This document shows positions 45,166 to 54,316 of a DNA stretch of 64,000 bases, in pieces; positions within the stretch are counted from its first letter, which is position 1, and the number at the start of each line of letters is the position of its first letter. Location of the stretch: assembly GCA_951828385.1 (NCBI GenBank), contig OX639973.1, positions 5,926,845-5,990,844 of the forward strand, given 5' to 3'. The position numbers were made by a program, and so were the translations under genes. This stretch comes from an uncultured Poribacteria bacterium. Lineage in GTDB: Bacteria > Poribacteria > WGA-4E > WGA-3G. Under the pieces are notes generated by a model, which was not told the origin of the DNA, searched no databases, and saw nothing but the letters and a program-made list of their open reading frames with translations.

Positions 45166-45194
45166 TTGACAATAACACCGGAACGTGTTATGCT
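45166..45194 (+). promoter_or_regulatory. Sigma-70-type promoter downstream of the sigma-54 promoter (set 2)
   Basis: TTGACA at 45166-45171, 17-base spacer, TATGCT at 45189-45194. The same pair is at 54317-54345, so both loci have tandem sigma-54 and sigma-70 promoters. Confidence 0.6.
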
Positions 45195-45289
45195 CAGGCA
45201 CGTCTCCTGTTATTGTCATAATGACGTGTGTGAGTTGGTTAACCAGCACAACGCGTTAAATATAGAATCTTAATTAGGAGAATTTACAA

Positions 45290-45610
45290 ATGAATAGTTT
45301 GAATTTCAAAGTTGTAGTCATGGTGCTTATCCTCGCGGCAGCATTCTTAGTTGCGAGTCTTTTTCCACCAGATTCCACAGCCGATTCGTACACACTTTAT
45401 TTGAATATTACAGTCGTGAAGTGCTGGGATACGTCTGCATCAATTGATGTGCTTTGTAATACTTGGCTAAGGACATCGCAGACCACAAAAAATCGAGATG
45501 GCCATGATCCTCTTGAGCACTCATCCTCCAATACGCATTTGACACTTTCGGGACCTGAGAATATTTATACAAATGCGGGTTGTTACGGCGGTTGTTCGAG
45601 CAGCAGCTAG
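45290..45610 (+). CDS. Small exported four-Cys protein
   Basis: 106 residues with a clear signal peptide (VVVMVLILAAAFLVASLF) and a ~73-residue mature part holding four Cys, ending NAGCYGGCSSSS. TTAGGAG lies before the ATG. It is the first gene after activator copy 2 and its promoters. It has no recognised family. The Ser/Thr-rich tail would suit O-glycosylation by the GT39 enzymes nearby; this is inference only. Confidence 0.7.
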   Translation: MNSLNFKVVVMVLILAAAFLVASLFPPDSTADSYTLYLNITVVKCWDTSASIDVLCNTWLRTSQTTKNRDGHDPLEHSSSNTHLTLSGPENIYTNAGCYGGCSSSS

Positions 45611-45845
45611 TTCCTAGTTCACTCTGAAGCGACTCATATCGTAGTTCCGTTTTTTGACAGGTGAGTTTGTCCTGAAGTCTGGCGTTTAAGTAAACTCTGA
45701 AAATTTTGTTGTCACAACAGTTAGCAACAACATAACTTTTATTGTTGTTGAAATTGTATCAGATCTGGCGAAACGGAGTTACCATCTGCAAACCAAATGC
45801 GGTTCATGCTTATGTTTTCCAGAGGGTCTACACATACTGAAATTC

Positions 45846-45873
45846 GAGTTCAGGAGGACTCTCTCCTGAACTC
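45846..45873 (+). promoter_or_regulatory. Perfect 11-bp hairpin in the leader of the gene at 45895
   Basis: GAGTTCAGGAG (45846-45856) pairs with CTCCTGAACTC (45863-45873) around a six-base loop, about 20 bases before the start codon and with no T-run. It is more likely an mRNA processing or translational control hairpin than a terminator. Confidence 0.5.
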
Positions 45874-45894
45874 ACTACAAAACGGAGTTTTTAA

Positions 45895-46596
45895 ATGAAA
45901 GTTCTCACTTTTATTTGTATAGTTTCTCTTCTGTTAATAGTCTGTGGTGTTATTTATATCGAATGGGAGACACGGGACTTTATAGAAAGTCTGCCGCAAC
46001 CTCCATCAACATCTATTACTGTTGAGAAGGAACAACAAGCACCCTCTGCCCCAAAAACGGAAGCCACTGAAGATATAAAACAGATGTCTTCTGAAGAGAT
46101 ACAACCCGATTTATTTGTTGAAAGCGACAATACGAACCAACCCGAACCATTGAGTCCTGAAACCGAAAAAATTGAATCCCCAACGACGGCAGAGAAAAAA
46201 AAGCGACACGATAGTTACGACTGGCGAGACGATGAAGCACACTTGCATCAACACTCACATCAAATAGATCCGTGGGGGTCGGTGAAAGATCGCAAAGCTC
46301 GCGGTACAGATAAGCCAAATATCACTAAAGAAGAGTTACGTGCTCAACTTGTTGACAGGTTTGGAGACATCCCGCAGGTTCACATCTTTGTTGAACTCGG
46401 AGCGAAGTATGATCAGGGCGAGTCCCTAACTATTAACGAACTTATTGAGTATAGCGAGAGCATGAATCACTTGTTCCCGAATAGGAAAACTAAGCAATCT
46501 CTTTCAATTTTAAAACGAGTACAGTCGACGATGCAAGGGACAACAGAGCATAACGGTGAAAAGGATGCAGGAAAAGCAGCCGATAATCCGGATTGA
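45895..46596 (+). CDS. Anchored protein of the FGDIPQVH family, member A
   Basis: 233 residues. An N-terminal membrane helix (VLTFICIVSLLLIVCGVIYIEW) is followed by a Pro/Glu-rich stalk, then YDWRDDEAHLHQHSHQIDPWG, a His-rich, possibly metal-binding patch. A ~60-residue helical domain contains LVDRFGDIPQVHIF..LTINELIEYSESMNHLFPN. The same order of parts is found in member C at 54422-55087, and the FGDIPQVH domain in member B at 46687-47325. I do not know this family. Expected location: inner-membrane anchored, facing out. CGGAG lies before the ATG. Confidence 0.7.
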   Translation: MKVLTFICIVSLLLIVCGVIYIEWETRDFIESLPQPPSTSITVEKEQQAPSAPKTEATEDIKQMSSEEIQPDLFVESDNTNQPEPLSPETEKIESPTTAEKKKRHDSYDWRDDEAHLHQHSHQIDPWGSVKDRKARGTDKPNITKEELRAQLVDRFGDIPQVHIFVELGAKYDQGESLTINELIEYSESMNHLFPNRKTKQSLSILKRVQSTMQGTTEHNGEKDAGKAADNPD

Positions 46597-46686
46597 TACA
46601 GTGAGGATTTCAGTCTTAAATCCCAAAATTTCGACCCAACGATTAAATAGAAATTCCACTTTACCTTACATTTTAGGAGAATTGAT

Positions 46687-47325
46687 ATGAACTTCTCGAA
46701 TCCGCTGCAATTTTCTTCCTCAATGCCCAGACCAACAAGATGTCTAACAAACAAACCGATGTTGTGCATTCTTGTTGTAACTATCTGCTGCTACTATAGT
46801 TGTGGTATGCCTGCTAAGAACGCTGCCCAAGACACCAATTACATGGATTTGAGTGAATTGAACGAACTTTCTGAGCTTGGCATCTTATCCGAAATGAATC
46901 GATCCCTAGGAGAACCCTTTACCCTCAATTCACTCATACGTCAGTTTGGAGACATCCCACAGGTTCACACCTATTACACCTTACTGCAAAAGATAACAAG
47001 CACTGAAACCCCAACCCTTGATGATTTAATAGCACTCCTTAAGGCCGATTTATATCTGTACCCCTCTGAATCTAAGGCAAAAGCCCTAAAAGCACTAGAG
47101 ATTACAATAAAGCATTATGAAGCAGAGGGATACCCTAGCATACCTTATATAATCAATGATCTCGTGTATGGCGACCACATAGTAATTGGCCATCCCGATG
47201 GCAGTATAGAAATAAGTGGTTCTCGGAAGGGAAAGGAAAACGCCAGCGGGATCAACACACAAAAAGAGAAAACGATTCCAGAGGCAGAAGCAGGTGACAG
47301 CGAGGAAATCTTACCTATCCACTAA
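46687..47325 (+). CDS. Exported protein of the FGDIPQVH family, member B
   Basis: 212 residues. A hydrophobic segment at residues ~24-38 (PMLCILVVTICCYYS) followed by CGMPA could be a lipoprotein-type or non-cleaved signal. The shared domain reads LIRQFGDIPQVHTYYTLL..LDDLIALLKADLYLYP. After it comes a ~60-residue extension with HPDGSIEISGSRKG, comparable to YNEDGSLKKI at the end of member C. Unlike members A and C it has no His-rich patch. TTAGGAG precedes the ATG. Its stop lies only two bases before the GT39 gene start, so it is co-translated with the glycosylation genes. Confidence 0.65.
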   Translation: MNFSNPLQFSSSMPRPTRCLTNKPMLCILVVTICCYYSCGMPAKNAAQDTNYMDLSELNELSELGILSEMNRSLGEPFTLNSLIRQFGDIPQVHTYYTLLQKITSTETPTLDDLIALLKADLYLYPSESKAKALKALEITIKHYEAEGYPSIPYIINDLVYGDHIVIGHPDGSIEISGSRKGKENASGINTQKEKTIPEAEAGDSEEILPIH

Positions 47326-47327
47326 AT

Positions 47328-49037
47328 ATGAAGCGTTTCCAAGACATACCGCAACGTCATATAAAATTTTTTTTAGCAATATGCCTTCTTATTGTTGTCT
47401 GTGTGCCACGTCTTCATTCTTTAGACGCACACTGGTCCAGCGATGAAGCCCGGTGGCTCGGCCGAAGTGCCGACTTTATGTCTGCCGTGACGCAAGGTAA
47501 ATTTTCCGAAACTCTCATCGCCTATCACCCGGGTGTTACAACGATGTGGGTTGCTGGACTCCGCACACTTTTTACAGAACCGGGCTTGAATGTTGAGAAC
47601 CTTGCCCGCGCTCGGTGGTTCATTGGTATCTTCGTCTGGATGGGTATTGGTGTTGCATGTCTTTTAATCTATCGACTCTTGGGGCAGTGGGTGGCACTTG
47701 TAGGTCTTGCGTCTCTTGCCTTTTCACCGCTTTTTTTAGCACAGACACGCCGCGTCCATACCGATGCACTCGCCACCACTTTTATCCTATTGACAGTGTT
47801 GCTGTTCTTGCTATACTGTCAGAACCGGCAGAATCAGCACTATCTCATCCTTTCAGGAATCGCCTTTGGGCTAGCAGTACTTTCCAAGAGTTACGCGCTG
47901 ATTCTCCTACCATGGGTGCCGTTATGTCTCTTTTTACTGCGGAATCAGGGGAAACACACCGATCGGTTTTTGACGTATATCGCGGAGGTGCTCTGTTTCC
48001 TTAACTGCGCTGTCCTAACGAGTATCGCTCTCTGGCCGATTTTCTGGACCCCCCTTTTTGGCATTATGACGCTGTGTCTTTTAGGGCTCACCATCACGCT
48101 GTCAAAAAGTATGGTTAACAAACGCTGCTCTATGGTGCTTATTCTGGCAGCATGCATTGGGCTAGGACTACTCTGCATTAGTGCAACACAAACTGTCTGG
48201 TACATCTTTGATAGAGTCAATTGGGCAGTCACAACTCCGCACGAAGTTGAACACTTCTTTTTGGGGAAAGTAGTTTATGACCCAGGTTGGCTCTTTTATC
48301 CCTTTGTGTTTATTATCAAAAGCACACCATTGATGCTACCACTGGCAATTTGTGGTGTTCTCTTGCTTTGGAAACAGCGGAAACAATCAGAAGACACATC
48401 TCGCCATTTTCGTATGGTATTGTCTTTCGTTGCGTGCATTATCCTTTTCACAGTATGCCTTTCGGCAACAAGTAAAAAATTCAGTCGGTATCTGCTTCCT
48501 GCATTTCCAATGTTGGAGATACTGTCCGCTATAGGTTTTGTAGAGGGACTCAAATGGGTATACAACGCTCTTCGGTCGCGCTTTGGAGCGGAGGAAACTG
48601 CAAAATACAAAGCGACACTTGCGGGCATCGCATGTCTCGCTTTCTTTTTCATCCAGACAGTGCCCGTGTTGGCACTTCACCCTTATTACGGCACCTACTA
48701 TAATCTCAGTTGGAAGATGACAGACATCACAAGGATAATTACGGTAGGCGAAGCCTCTGGTTTAGATATCGCTGCAAAATATCTCAACGATAAACCAGAT
48801 GCCCGTAAACTCGTGGCACAAGTTTCACCCCTCGCCACGGAGTTCGTGTATCACTACTTTCAAGGTCGCGTGTATCGGGCAGATAGAATAACAAGACTGG
48901 TCCCAGATTACGAAGTTGTCTATATCCGAGATTCACAGATCAGGGGAGTTCCACAAACAGGGACGCTGAATGGTGAACTGGAAGCAGTTATCACACTCAA
49001 TGGCATTGATCATGTCTGGATTTACAAGGTGAGGTAA
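47328..49037 (+). CDS. GT39-like glycosyltransferase, paralog of 38953-40749
   Basis: A 569-residue membrane protein with about eleven helices. The first outer loop contains SLDAHWSSDEARWLGRSADF (acidic catalytic pair expected here) and AYHPGVTTMWVAG; the C-terminal soluble part has SGLDIAAKYLNDKPDARKL and LNGIDHVWIYKV. It is a close paralog of the enzyme at 38953-40749. Probable role: transfer of polyprenyl-phosphate-linked sugar to exported acceptors. It heads a run of GT4, GT2, flippase and FkbM genes with overlaps or very short gaps. Confidence 0.82.
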   Translation: MKRFQDIPQRHIKFFLAICLLIVVCVPRLHSLDAHWSSDEARWLGRSADFMSAVTQGKFSETLIAYHPGVTTMWVAGLRTLFTEPGLNVENLARARWFIGIFVWMGIGVACLLIYRLLGQWVALVGLASLAFSPLFLAQTRRVHTDALATTFILLTVLLFLLYCQNRQNQHYLILSGIAFGLAVLSKSYALILLPWVPLCLFLLRNQGKHTDRFLTYIAEVLCFLNCAVLTSIALWPIFWTPLFGIMTLCLLGLTITLSKSMVNKRCSMVLILAACIGLGLLCISATQTVWYIFDRVNWAVTTPHEVEHFFLGKVVYDPGWLFYPFVFIIKSTPLMLPLAICGVLLLWKQRKQSEDTSRHFRMVLSFVACIILFTVCLSATSKKFSRYLLPAFPMLEILSAIGFVEGLKWVYNALRSRFGAEETAKYKATLAGIACLAFFFIQTVPVLALHPYYGTYYNLSWKMTDITRIITVGEASGLDIAAKYLNDKPDARKLVAQVSPLATEFVYHYFQGRVYRADRITRLVPDYEVVYIRDSQIRGVPQTGTLNGELEAVITLNGIDHVWIYKVR

Positions 49038-49044
49038 GGTCTTT

Positions 49045-50286
49045 ATGAAAATCTGTCTGCTAACGCATACCTATCCCCGTTTTCCAAATGATACGACGGC
49101 ACCTTTCGTCGAATCCACAGCGGAGACGCTTCAGAAACACGGGGTAGATGTCACCGTGCTCACCCCCGATACGCCAAAGTTCGCACGCACCGCAGCAGAC
49201 CATACCGTCAATCTACAGACATATCGCTACTTCTTTCCGCGGTGCCTCCAGCTGCTCGGCTACTCTAATACACTCGTCAATGATTGCGAATTAAAAAGAT
49301 GTGTCTATCTGTTTGCTCCGTTCCTGTTCCTATCCGGTATATTCCACCTCTTCTGGTTGCATCGCAAGCACGGCTTTGACGTGATTCACGCGCAGTGGCT
49401 TTTACCCAACGGTTTTATTGGGGCAGTCCTTTGTAAAGTCTACAAACTGCCGCTTATCATCACAATGCAGGGGTCTGACATGCTTGTTGCCAAGAAGAAT
49501 GCCTTTTTCAAACGGATGGCGAAATGGACACTTAAACACACTGCCATGGTCACCAGTGTGACCCCCACATTTTTACCAGAACTCGCAGCGTTAGGTGTTC
49601 CCGATAGTCAGCGATGTCTCATCCCCAACGGTGTGGATCCGAAGATGTTTCATTCTACGGGGCGAAAAAAACGGGACACTACCAGACTCCAAGAGCGGTT
49701 ATCAATTCCAGAAGGCGATGCCGTTGTCTTCGCATTAGGGCGCATCGTTCTAAAAAAGGGTTTTGACATCTTGATTCAGGCACTCCGTATCGTCACACAG
49801 AAATACCCAAACGTCACGTTCATCATAGGGGGCGATGGCACAGACCTTCAAAGACTTAAAGCACTCTCCGACGAACTCGGTGTTTCTGAGTGTGTGAGGT
49901 TCCCTTGTACGATTCATCGTGCAGCCGTGCCGACTTATTTCCATCTCTGTGATATCTTTACACTCCCGGCAGTCTTTGACCCAAAAGGCAACGTGGATGG
50001 TTGTCCGAATGTCATTTTGGAGGCGATGGCATGTGGAAAGCCGGTTGTCGCCTCTAACATCTCCGGTATCCCAGTTGTCGTCAAAAATGGAGAAACAGGA
50101 ATGCTGGTAAAAGAGAAGAACGTAGAAGAACTGGCAGCTGCACTCGTTCACTTGCTCACAGACACCGAAAAACGCGAGGAATTTGGACGGGCTGGACGAG
50201 AACGAATTCTTAACGAACTCACCTGGGACAAGATCATTGAACAATTCAAGGATGTTTATCAAAACGGTGTCAACCGCAAAAACTGA
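49045..50286 (+). CDS. GT4-family glycosyltransferase
   Basis: A 413-residue GT-B glycosyltransferase. The N-terminal acceptor domain starts LTHTYPRFPNDTTAPFVES; the donor domain contains ALGRIVLKKGFDILIQAL, FIIGGDGTDLQRL, and the family motif EAMACGKPVVASNISGIPVVV with its nearby Glu residues. It is a retaining enzyme that builds glycan from a nucleotide sugar at the cytoplasmic face. It starts seven bases after the GT39 gene and overlaps the following GT2 gene by 35 bases. Confidence 0.9.
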   Translation: MKICLLTHTYPRFPNDTTAPFVESTAETLQKHGVDVTVLTPDTPKFARTAADHTVNLQTYRYFFPRCLQLLGYSNTLVNDCELKRCVYLFAPFLFLSGIFHLFWLHRKHGFDVIHAQWLLPNGFIGAVLCKVYKLPLIITMQGSDMLVAKKNAFFKRMAKWTLKHTAMVTSVTPTFLPELAALGVPDSQRCLIPNGVDPKMFHSTGRKKRDTTRLQERLSIPEGDAVVFALGRIVLKKGFDILIQALRIVTQKYPNVTFIIGGDGTDLQRLKALSDELGVSECVRFPCTIHRAAVPTYFHLCDIFTLPAVFDPKGNVDGCPNVILEAMACGKPVVASNISGIPVVVKNGETGMLVKEKNVEELAAALVHLLTDTEKREEFGRAGRERILNELTWDKIIEQFKDVYQNGVNRKN

Positions 50287-51235
50287 AAGCCCTCAATTTT
50301 CTATAGTGATACCGGCATACAACGAGGCAGAATCGCTGCCTGTTTTGTTAGAACAGATTCAGGTAGTACTGAAAACACATGCATACCAACGCACCGAGGT
50401 TATTGTCATCAACGACGGTAGCACGGATGCAACGGCAGAAGTCTTAGATGTACTGTCCGCGCAGCCGCAACAACCTCAAATTAGTGTTATCCATTTCAGA
50501 CGCAATCAAGGCAAAACAGAGGCACTCATGGCGGGATTCGCTGCAGCGGCAGGAGACATCGTTATCACTATGGATTCAGATTTGCAGGACGACCCGAATG
50601 AGATACCGAAGTTGATAGAAGTTCTTAATAACAAAAACTGCGATGTTGTCTCAGGGTGGAAATACCCGCGCAAGGACCCACTCGAAAAGCGGGTATTCTC
50701 TTTCTTTTTTAACCGCATCACGGCATTTTTCACCGGTGTGAAACTTCACGACATGAATTGTGGATTCAAGGCGTACCGTGCCGAAGTCGTTAAGGAGCTG
50801 CATCTCTACGGTGACCTGCATCGGTATATCCCGATATTAGCGAATCAAGCAGGCTATAAAGTCAGCGAGGTCAAGGTGAAACATCATCCGCGGCGGTTTG
50901 GCACCTCTAAGTACGGATTCAAGCGGATACCGAAAGGGTTCTTTGACTTGTTCACCGTGCTATTTTTGACGAAATATCTGAAACGTCCACTGCACGTTTT
51001 TGGGACAATTGGTGTTATTGTTGCTTTTATCGGTGTACTGATAGGGCTTTACCTTGCTATTTTATGGGGCATGGAAGGTGGTGTTGGTTTTCGCCCACTC
51101 CTTATGTTATCTGTTCTGATGATAATTCTGGGTATCCAATTCTTTTCTCTCGGGTTATTGGGAGAACTCGTCATAGGACTCATCTCCCGACTGGAGCGGC
51201 GCGTCAATGACAATCAGGAAAAGGATCAAACATGA
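50252..51235 (+). CDS. DPM1-like GT2 glycosyltransferase with C-terminal membrane helices
   Basis: A 327-residue polyprenyl-phosphate sugar synthase-like enzyme. ATG at 50252 overlaps the GT4 gene; the longer frame from 50183 is improbable. Motifs: FSIVIPAYNEAESLPVLL, VIVINDGSTDATAEV, TMDSDLQDDPNEIPK (metal-binding), and GTSKYGFKRIPKGF. Two C-terminal helices follow (FGTIGVIVAFIGVLIGLYLAI and LLMLSVLMIILGIQFFSLGLLGEL). It would supply the lipid-linked sugar for the GT39 enzymes. It is the intact counterpart of the broken gene at 40767, and its TGA overlaps the next ATG. Confidence 0.9.
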   Translation: MFIKTVSTAKTESPQFSIVIPAYNEAESLPVLLEQIQVVLKTHAYQRTEVIVINDGSTDATAEVLDVLSAQPQQPQISVIHFRRNQGKTEALMAGFAAAAGDIVITMDSDLQDDPNEIPKLIEVLNNKNCDVVSGWKYPRKDPLEKRVFSFFFNRITAFFTGVKLHDMNCGFKAYRAEVVKELHLYGDLHRYIPILANQAGYKVSEVKVKHHPRRFGTSKYGFKRIPKGFFDLFTVLFLTKYLKRPLHVFGTIGVIVAFIGVLIGLYLAILWGMEGGVGFRPLLMLSVLMIILGIQFFSLGLLGELVIGLISRLERRVNDNQEKDQT

Positions 51236-52176
51236 CGCGCTCGCGCCTGCTGCGGTGGGGCAGAATTTTAATTGCACTTTCAATTCTCTGTTTCCTCATC
51301 AAGCACCTCTTGGGTTTACTGACGGTTTCCCTTGAAGGAGAAGTCATAGCATTTAAGCCTTTCTGGTTATTAGCATCTCTAACATTGCTGCTCGTCTATT
51401 TTAGTCTGCTCGGTATACCCTGGTTTTTTCTCTACCTATCAGGGATCGAAAAGACAGTCTCCTTTGTACCGGGTTGGACATTTTTTCAACTCTCACAACT
51501 TGGGCGGTATCTACCAGGAAGAATCGGGCAGTTTGTGTGGATGTTATCCTTTTCACGCGAGTTCGGAATAGAGAAAACTTCTGCGATCCTTGCTACCTGT
51601 CTCCAACTCGTTTTTCAGTGCAGTTTGGGTTGTCTCTTCGGATGCCTCGTCTTATGGCACACAGAGACAGTTCAACTTTTGCAAAATGTACTTGCGAGCA
51701 TTGAGATGTCCGTTAAAACGAGTCTGATATGCATCGGCATTGGAATGCTTGGCGGTGGCGTTGTTTTCCTGTATAGACACCGCATCCAAGAAACGTTCTC
51801 GCGTCTGATAAAGCAAGGGGCTGCGATGTTTTCGATGTCAAAACTCCTTCTTTCTCTGGGTGTTTATCTTTTGCTGTGGGTACTTTTAGGCACTGCTTTT
51901 TTTCTTTTTATAAATAGCCTTTGCCCTATATCCTTTTCACAACTTCTTGTAGTAACGGGCATCTATGCCGTAGCGTGGAGCATCGGATTTCTCAGTGTTA
52001 TCACACCGAGCGGTTTGGGGGTTCGGGAAGGGGTCTTAAGCCTGCTATTGACAACCGTGCTGCCCCCTGCGACGGCAACACTTGTCGCCTTACTTGCGCG
52101 GTTGTGGACATTGGCTGCTGAACTGCTCTTAGGAGGCGTTGCTTTTGGGATTTACTTCAGGCGGAGACGTGTATAA
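51232..52176 (+). CDS. UPF0104 flippase-like membrane protein
   Basis: A 314-residue polytopic membrane protein of the family related to the transmembrane domain of lysylphosphatidylglycerol synthase. Family motifs are LSQLGRYLPGRIGQFVWML, GFLSVITPSGLGVREGVLSLLL and LARLWTLAAELLLGG. Such proteins are often found with GT2 enzymes and are suspected of flipping lipid-linked sugars. It is ATGA-coupled to the GT2 gene, and is the intact version of the pseudogene at 41687. Confidence 0.87.
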   Translation: MTRSRLLRWGRILIALSILCFLIKHLLGLLTVSLEGEVIAFKPFWLLASLTLLLVYFSLLGIPWFFLYLSGIEKTVSFVPGWTFFQLSQLGRYLPGRIGQFVWMLSFSREFGIEKTSAILATCLQLVFQCSLGCLFGCLVLWHTETVQLLQNVLASIEMSVKTSLICIGIGMLGGGVVFLYRHRIQETFSRLIKQGAAMFSMSKLLLSLGVYLLLWVLLGTAFFLFINSLCPISFSQLLVVTGIYAVAWSIGFLSVITPSGLGVREGVLSLLLTTVLPPATATLVALLARLWTLAAELLLGGVAFGIYFRRRRV

Positions 52177-52924
52177 CAAAACTAAAAGAGACATCAAAAC
52201 GGTTGTTCTCAGGTGCCTGTCAAAGATCAAAGGGCGCAGCACCGGTGGGAAGATATGTCAGGTGGAGGGCCCAACCCGCGTTTTTGTTGAGATTGGGACT
52301 GGACAGCGTGCCGAGTGGACATATCTTATCCGAGATGATTGGCGGGACATCGCGCGCAGCAAAAGCCGGACAGACAGATTGCGGGCACTTCCTGAGTCAT
52401 GGCTTTCTGAGCAAGGCATTTGGCGCGGTTATTTAGTGGAAGGCCATCCGAGTAATTTCTCTGCGCTCGTTGAAAAAACGGTAGCAGACAAGAAACTCTG
52501 TCCATTTTTAAACCGACTTACTTTCATTAACGCCGCCATTACTGGCTCTTCACAATTTACAACGATGGGCATGGAAACGGGCGTATTCAAGAGGCTTTTT
52601 GTCAATCGGTACACGTTAACATCAGCACGTTCATTTCATCCGAGCACAGTTGACAACACAGTGGATTTTGGTATATTTACAGTGTCGCTTGAAACTTTGT
52701 TTGCTGCCATCGGTCATGAACACATCGATCTCTTACGGCTGGATGTTGAGGGTGCAGAGGTGTCGATTTTGGAAACATACCCGTTTCATACCAAGCCCCA
52801 CTTGCTCAGCATAGAATACCACTCTAAAACAGGTGAAGCCCTTGTTCGACGTATATTGGAAACGCAGGGTTACCGGATAGATGCACAGAATGCCGAGGAG
52901 CTCCGTGGACTCCACGAAGATTAG
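52169..52924 (+). CDS. FkbM-like methyltransferase
   Basis: About 251 residues from GTG 52169; a TTG at 52139 is an alternative and both overlap the flippase gene. It has an N-terminal VFVEIGTGQRAEWTYLI and the FkbM signature IDLLRLDVEGAEVSILETYPF near residue 190. It lacks a clean glycine-rich motif I, so it is a divergent member. Context suggests methylation of the glycan made by this cluster. It is the last gene of the 47328-52924 run. A 12-bp palindrome AGGTGATCACCT lies downstream at 53015-53026. Confidence 0.7.
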   Translation: MYNKTKRDIKTVVLRCLSKIKGRSTGGKICQVEGPTRVFVEIGTGQRAEWTYLIRDDWRDIARSKSRTDRLRALPESWLSEQGIWRGYLVEGHPSNFSALVEKTVADKKLCPFLNRLTFINAAITGSSQFTTMGMETGVFKRLFVNRYTLTSARSFHPSTVDNTVDFGIFTVSLETLFAAIGHEHIDLLRLDVEGAEVSILETYPFHTKPHLLSIEYHSKTGEALVRRILETQGYRIDAQNAEELRGLHED

Positions 52925-53105
52925 CGTGACACCGGGTGCATTATGCCAAGCGACGATAGGAAGTATAGCGCGTAAAACCTCAAGTGATATGGCACATCTA
53001 ATGGGAAAACTTTTAGGTGATCACCTGATAGGGATAGGTGGTTACCATGTCCTTCCGGAGAGGCATGCTTCTATCTCATAATGAATATTCACAAGGAGAT
53101 TTGGT

Positions 53106-53885
53106 ATGTTACGGGATCTACTCGCCAGTAGAGCCATCCTTGCAGGACTCGTTTTCTTTGTTCTCGTTGTTGGTGGCAGCCTATTCTATAGTTGGCACGT
53201 CCAACGCACCACCGCTGCCGAGTCGACGCGAACCAATGCGATGCTACAGCAATTTAAGCATCAGAACCAGATACCCTCCGCGCAGGACACTATAGATCCA
53301 AGCACGATCGACTTTGAACACGCGGAAACGCCACTTGAAACAAGTGAGGTGCAGATGTCTGACGACACAGATAGGTCATCAATAGATGAGGCATCCGAGT
53401 TCGCTGATGTGACGGATGCTTTCCTACCTGATGATTTTGTATCAGAGGAATCACCTGCAGAAGATGTGCCTGTCTCGCCTTATGGATTCGGCCCCTATCC
53501 CGAACTTCCACCAGAGTTCCCCGAAAATTATTGGGATGGCTTGAGCAAGGGACATGAATTAATTGCCCGTGTTTGGATGAAACTGCTGGAACAAGGGGTA
53601 GATGTGACAGGCGGTAGCATCCAAAATGGATTAGTTTACCCCAATATCCGTGGTACAATTTATATCGAATGGGATGGGGTCAGAACAGAAAGAGTCGGAA
53701 CAGAAAGATATATCTCTCGTATGATGGGCGACCCTGACACGATAAGGCGTATCAGGGATTTACGTGATCCTGATGCGTATCCGCTACAATCACTGAAGGA
53801 AAAAGATATACCTGCCGGTATTACTGTGGTTAATTATCCTGATGGCGGGGTAGATCCATATCAATTTCTTGATTTAAAGGAGTGA
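53106..53885 (+). CDS. Anchored acidic protein of unknown function
   Basis: 259 residues. One N-terminal membrane helix (ILAGLVFFVLVVGGSLFYSWHV) and then a long acidic stalk (~45-125) lead to a folded part rich in Gly, Tyr and Pro (YGFGPYPELPPEFPENYWDG, GGSIQNGLVYPNIRGTIYIEW). The helix-stalk-domain layout resembles that of the FGDIPQVH proteins and the CHC2 protein, but the C-terminal domain differs. AAGGAG lies upstream. The next frame starts five bases after its stop. Confidence 0.65.
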   Translation: MLRDLLASRAILAGLVFFVLVVGGSLFYSWHVQRTTAAESTRTNAMLQQFKHQNQIPSAQDTIDPSTIDFEHAETPLETSEVQMSDDTDRSSIDEASEFADVTDAFLPDDFVSEESPAEDVPVSPYGFGPYPELPPEFPENYWDGLSKGHELIARVWMKLLEQGVDVTGGSIQNGLVYPNIRGTIYIEWDGVRTERVGTERYISRMMGDPDTIRRIRDLRDPDAYPLQSLKEKDIPAGITVVNYPDGGVDPYQFLDLKE

Positions 53886-53890
53886 AAATT

Positions 53891-53986
53891 ATGAAACCGT
53901 TCGCGCGTTTTTCCATTTTTCTGATGTTCGTTATTTTTTCAATCAGTGTTTTAGCAGTAAATCAGGCACGGTGGGTTGCAACATAA
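53891..53986 (+). pseudogene. Exported-protein gene truncated by a repeat
   Basis: ATG 53891, with GGAG upstream, encodes a textbook signal peptide (FSIFLMFVIFSISVLA) and then VNQARWVAT before TAA 53984-53986. From 53963 the sequence is the 158-bp dispersed repeat also found at 28293, so the gene lost everything after its signal peptide where the repeat joined. Confidence 0.75.
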
Positions 53987-54120
53987 ACCGCCCATACACG
54001 CCGTGCCTTCGCGAATTCCCCTAACTCCTTCCTATCCACCTCATCCTCCTGCAATGATAACTTTTTCACGCGTGCGAGACACAGTGCTTGGAATTCAAAG
54101 GATCCCTATCGGCATCATAG
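53963..54120. repeat. 158-bp dispersed repeat, copy 2
   Basis: Gap-free match to 28293-28450 (about five mismatches). Its left end interrupts the exported-protein gene; its right end joins directly to the block shared with 44961-45188. Confidence 0.85.
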
Positions 54121-54165
54121 ACGGACAAAGTTATAACAGGGATAAATATCACGATTTTTACCAAT

Positions 54166-54181
54166 TGGCACGGTTCTTGCT
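54166..54181 (+). promoter_or_regulatory. Sigma-54 (-24/-12) promoter 3
   Basis: TGGCACGGTTCTTGCT, identical to promoter 2, with GG at 54167-54168 and GC at 54179-54180. It faces member C of the FGDIPQVH family. No GTTCC-N5-GGAAC palindrome is present in the preceding 250 bases, unlike promoters 1 and 2. Confidence 0.85.
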
Positions 54182-54316
54182 CACTCAAGTTATTAGTGAA
54201 GTGTAAGCCAGATCCCAAAATATTAGTTGTGTTTTACATGAGGTATCACGGGATTTTGGCGTTGCATCGTAGACTACCCTAACAAGCGTGGTCTCTCGCG
54301 ATGCGACTTTTTTGGT

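Larger units (their letters stand above)
44780..45289. other. Regulatory region between activator 2 and the small Cys protein
   Basis: Contains the three activator palindromes, the sigma-54 promoter and a sigma-70-type promoter, each listed separately. Bases 44961-45188 are nearly the same as 54120-54339, apart from an 8-base indel just after the -12 element. An inverted pair CACGTC/GACGTG surrounds about 45199-45228. Confidence 0.75.

Noticed and set aside
52925..53105. Small coding frame at 52881-53081
   Set aside because: It starts inside the FkbM-like gene in another frame, has no ribosome-binding site and no recognisable features.
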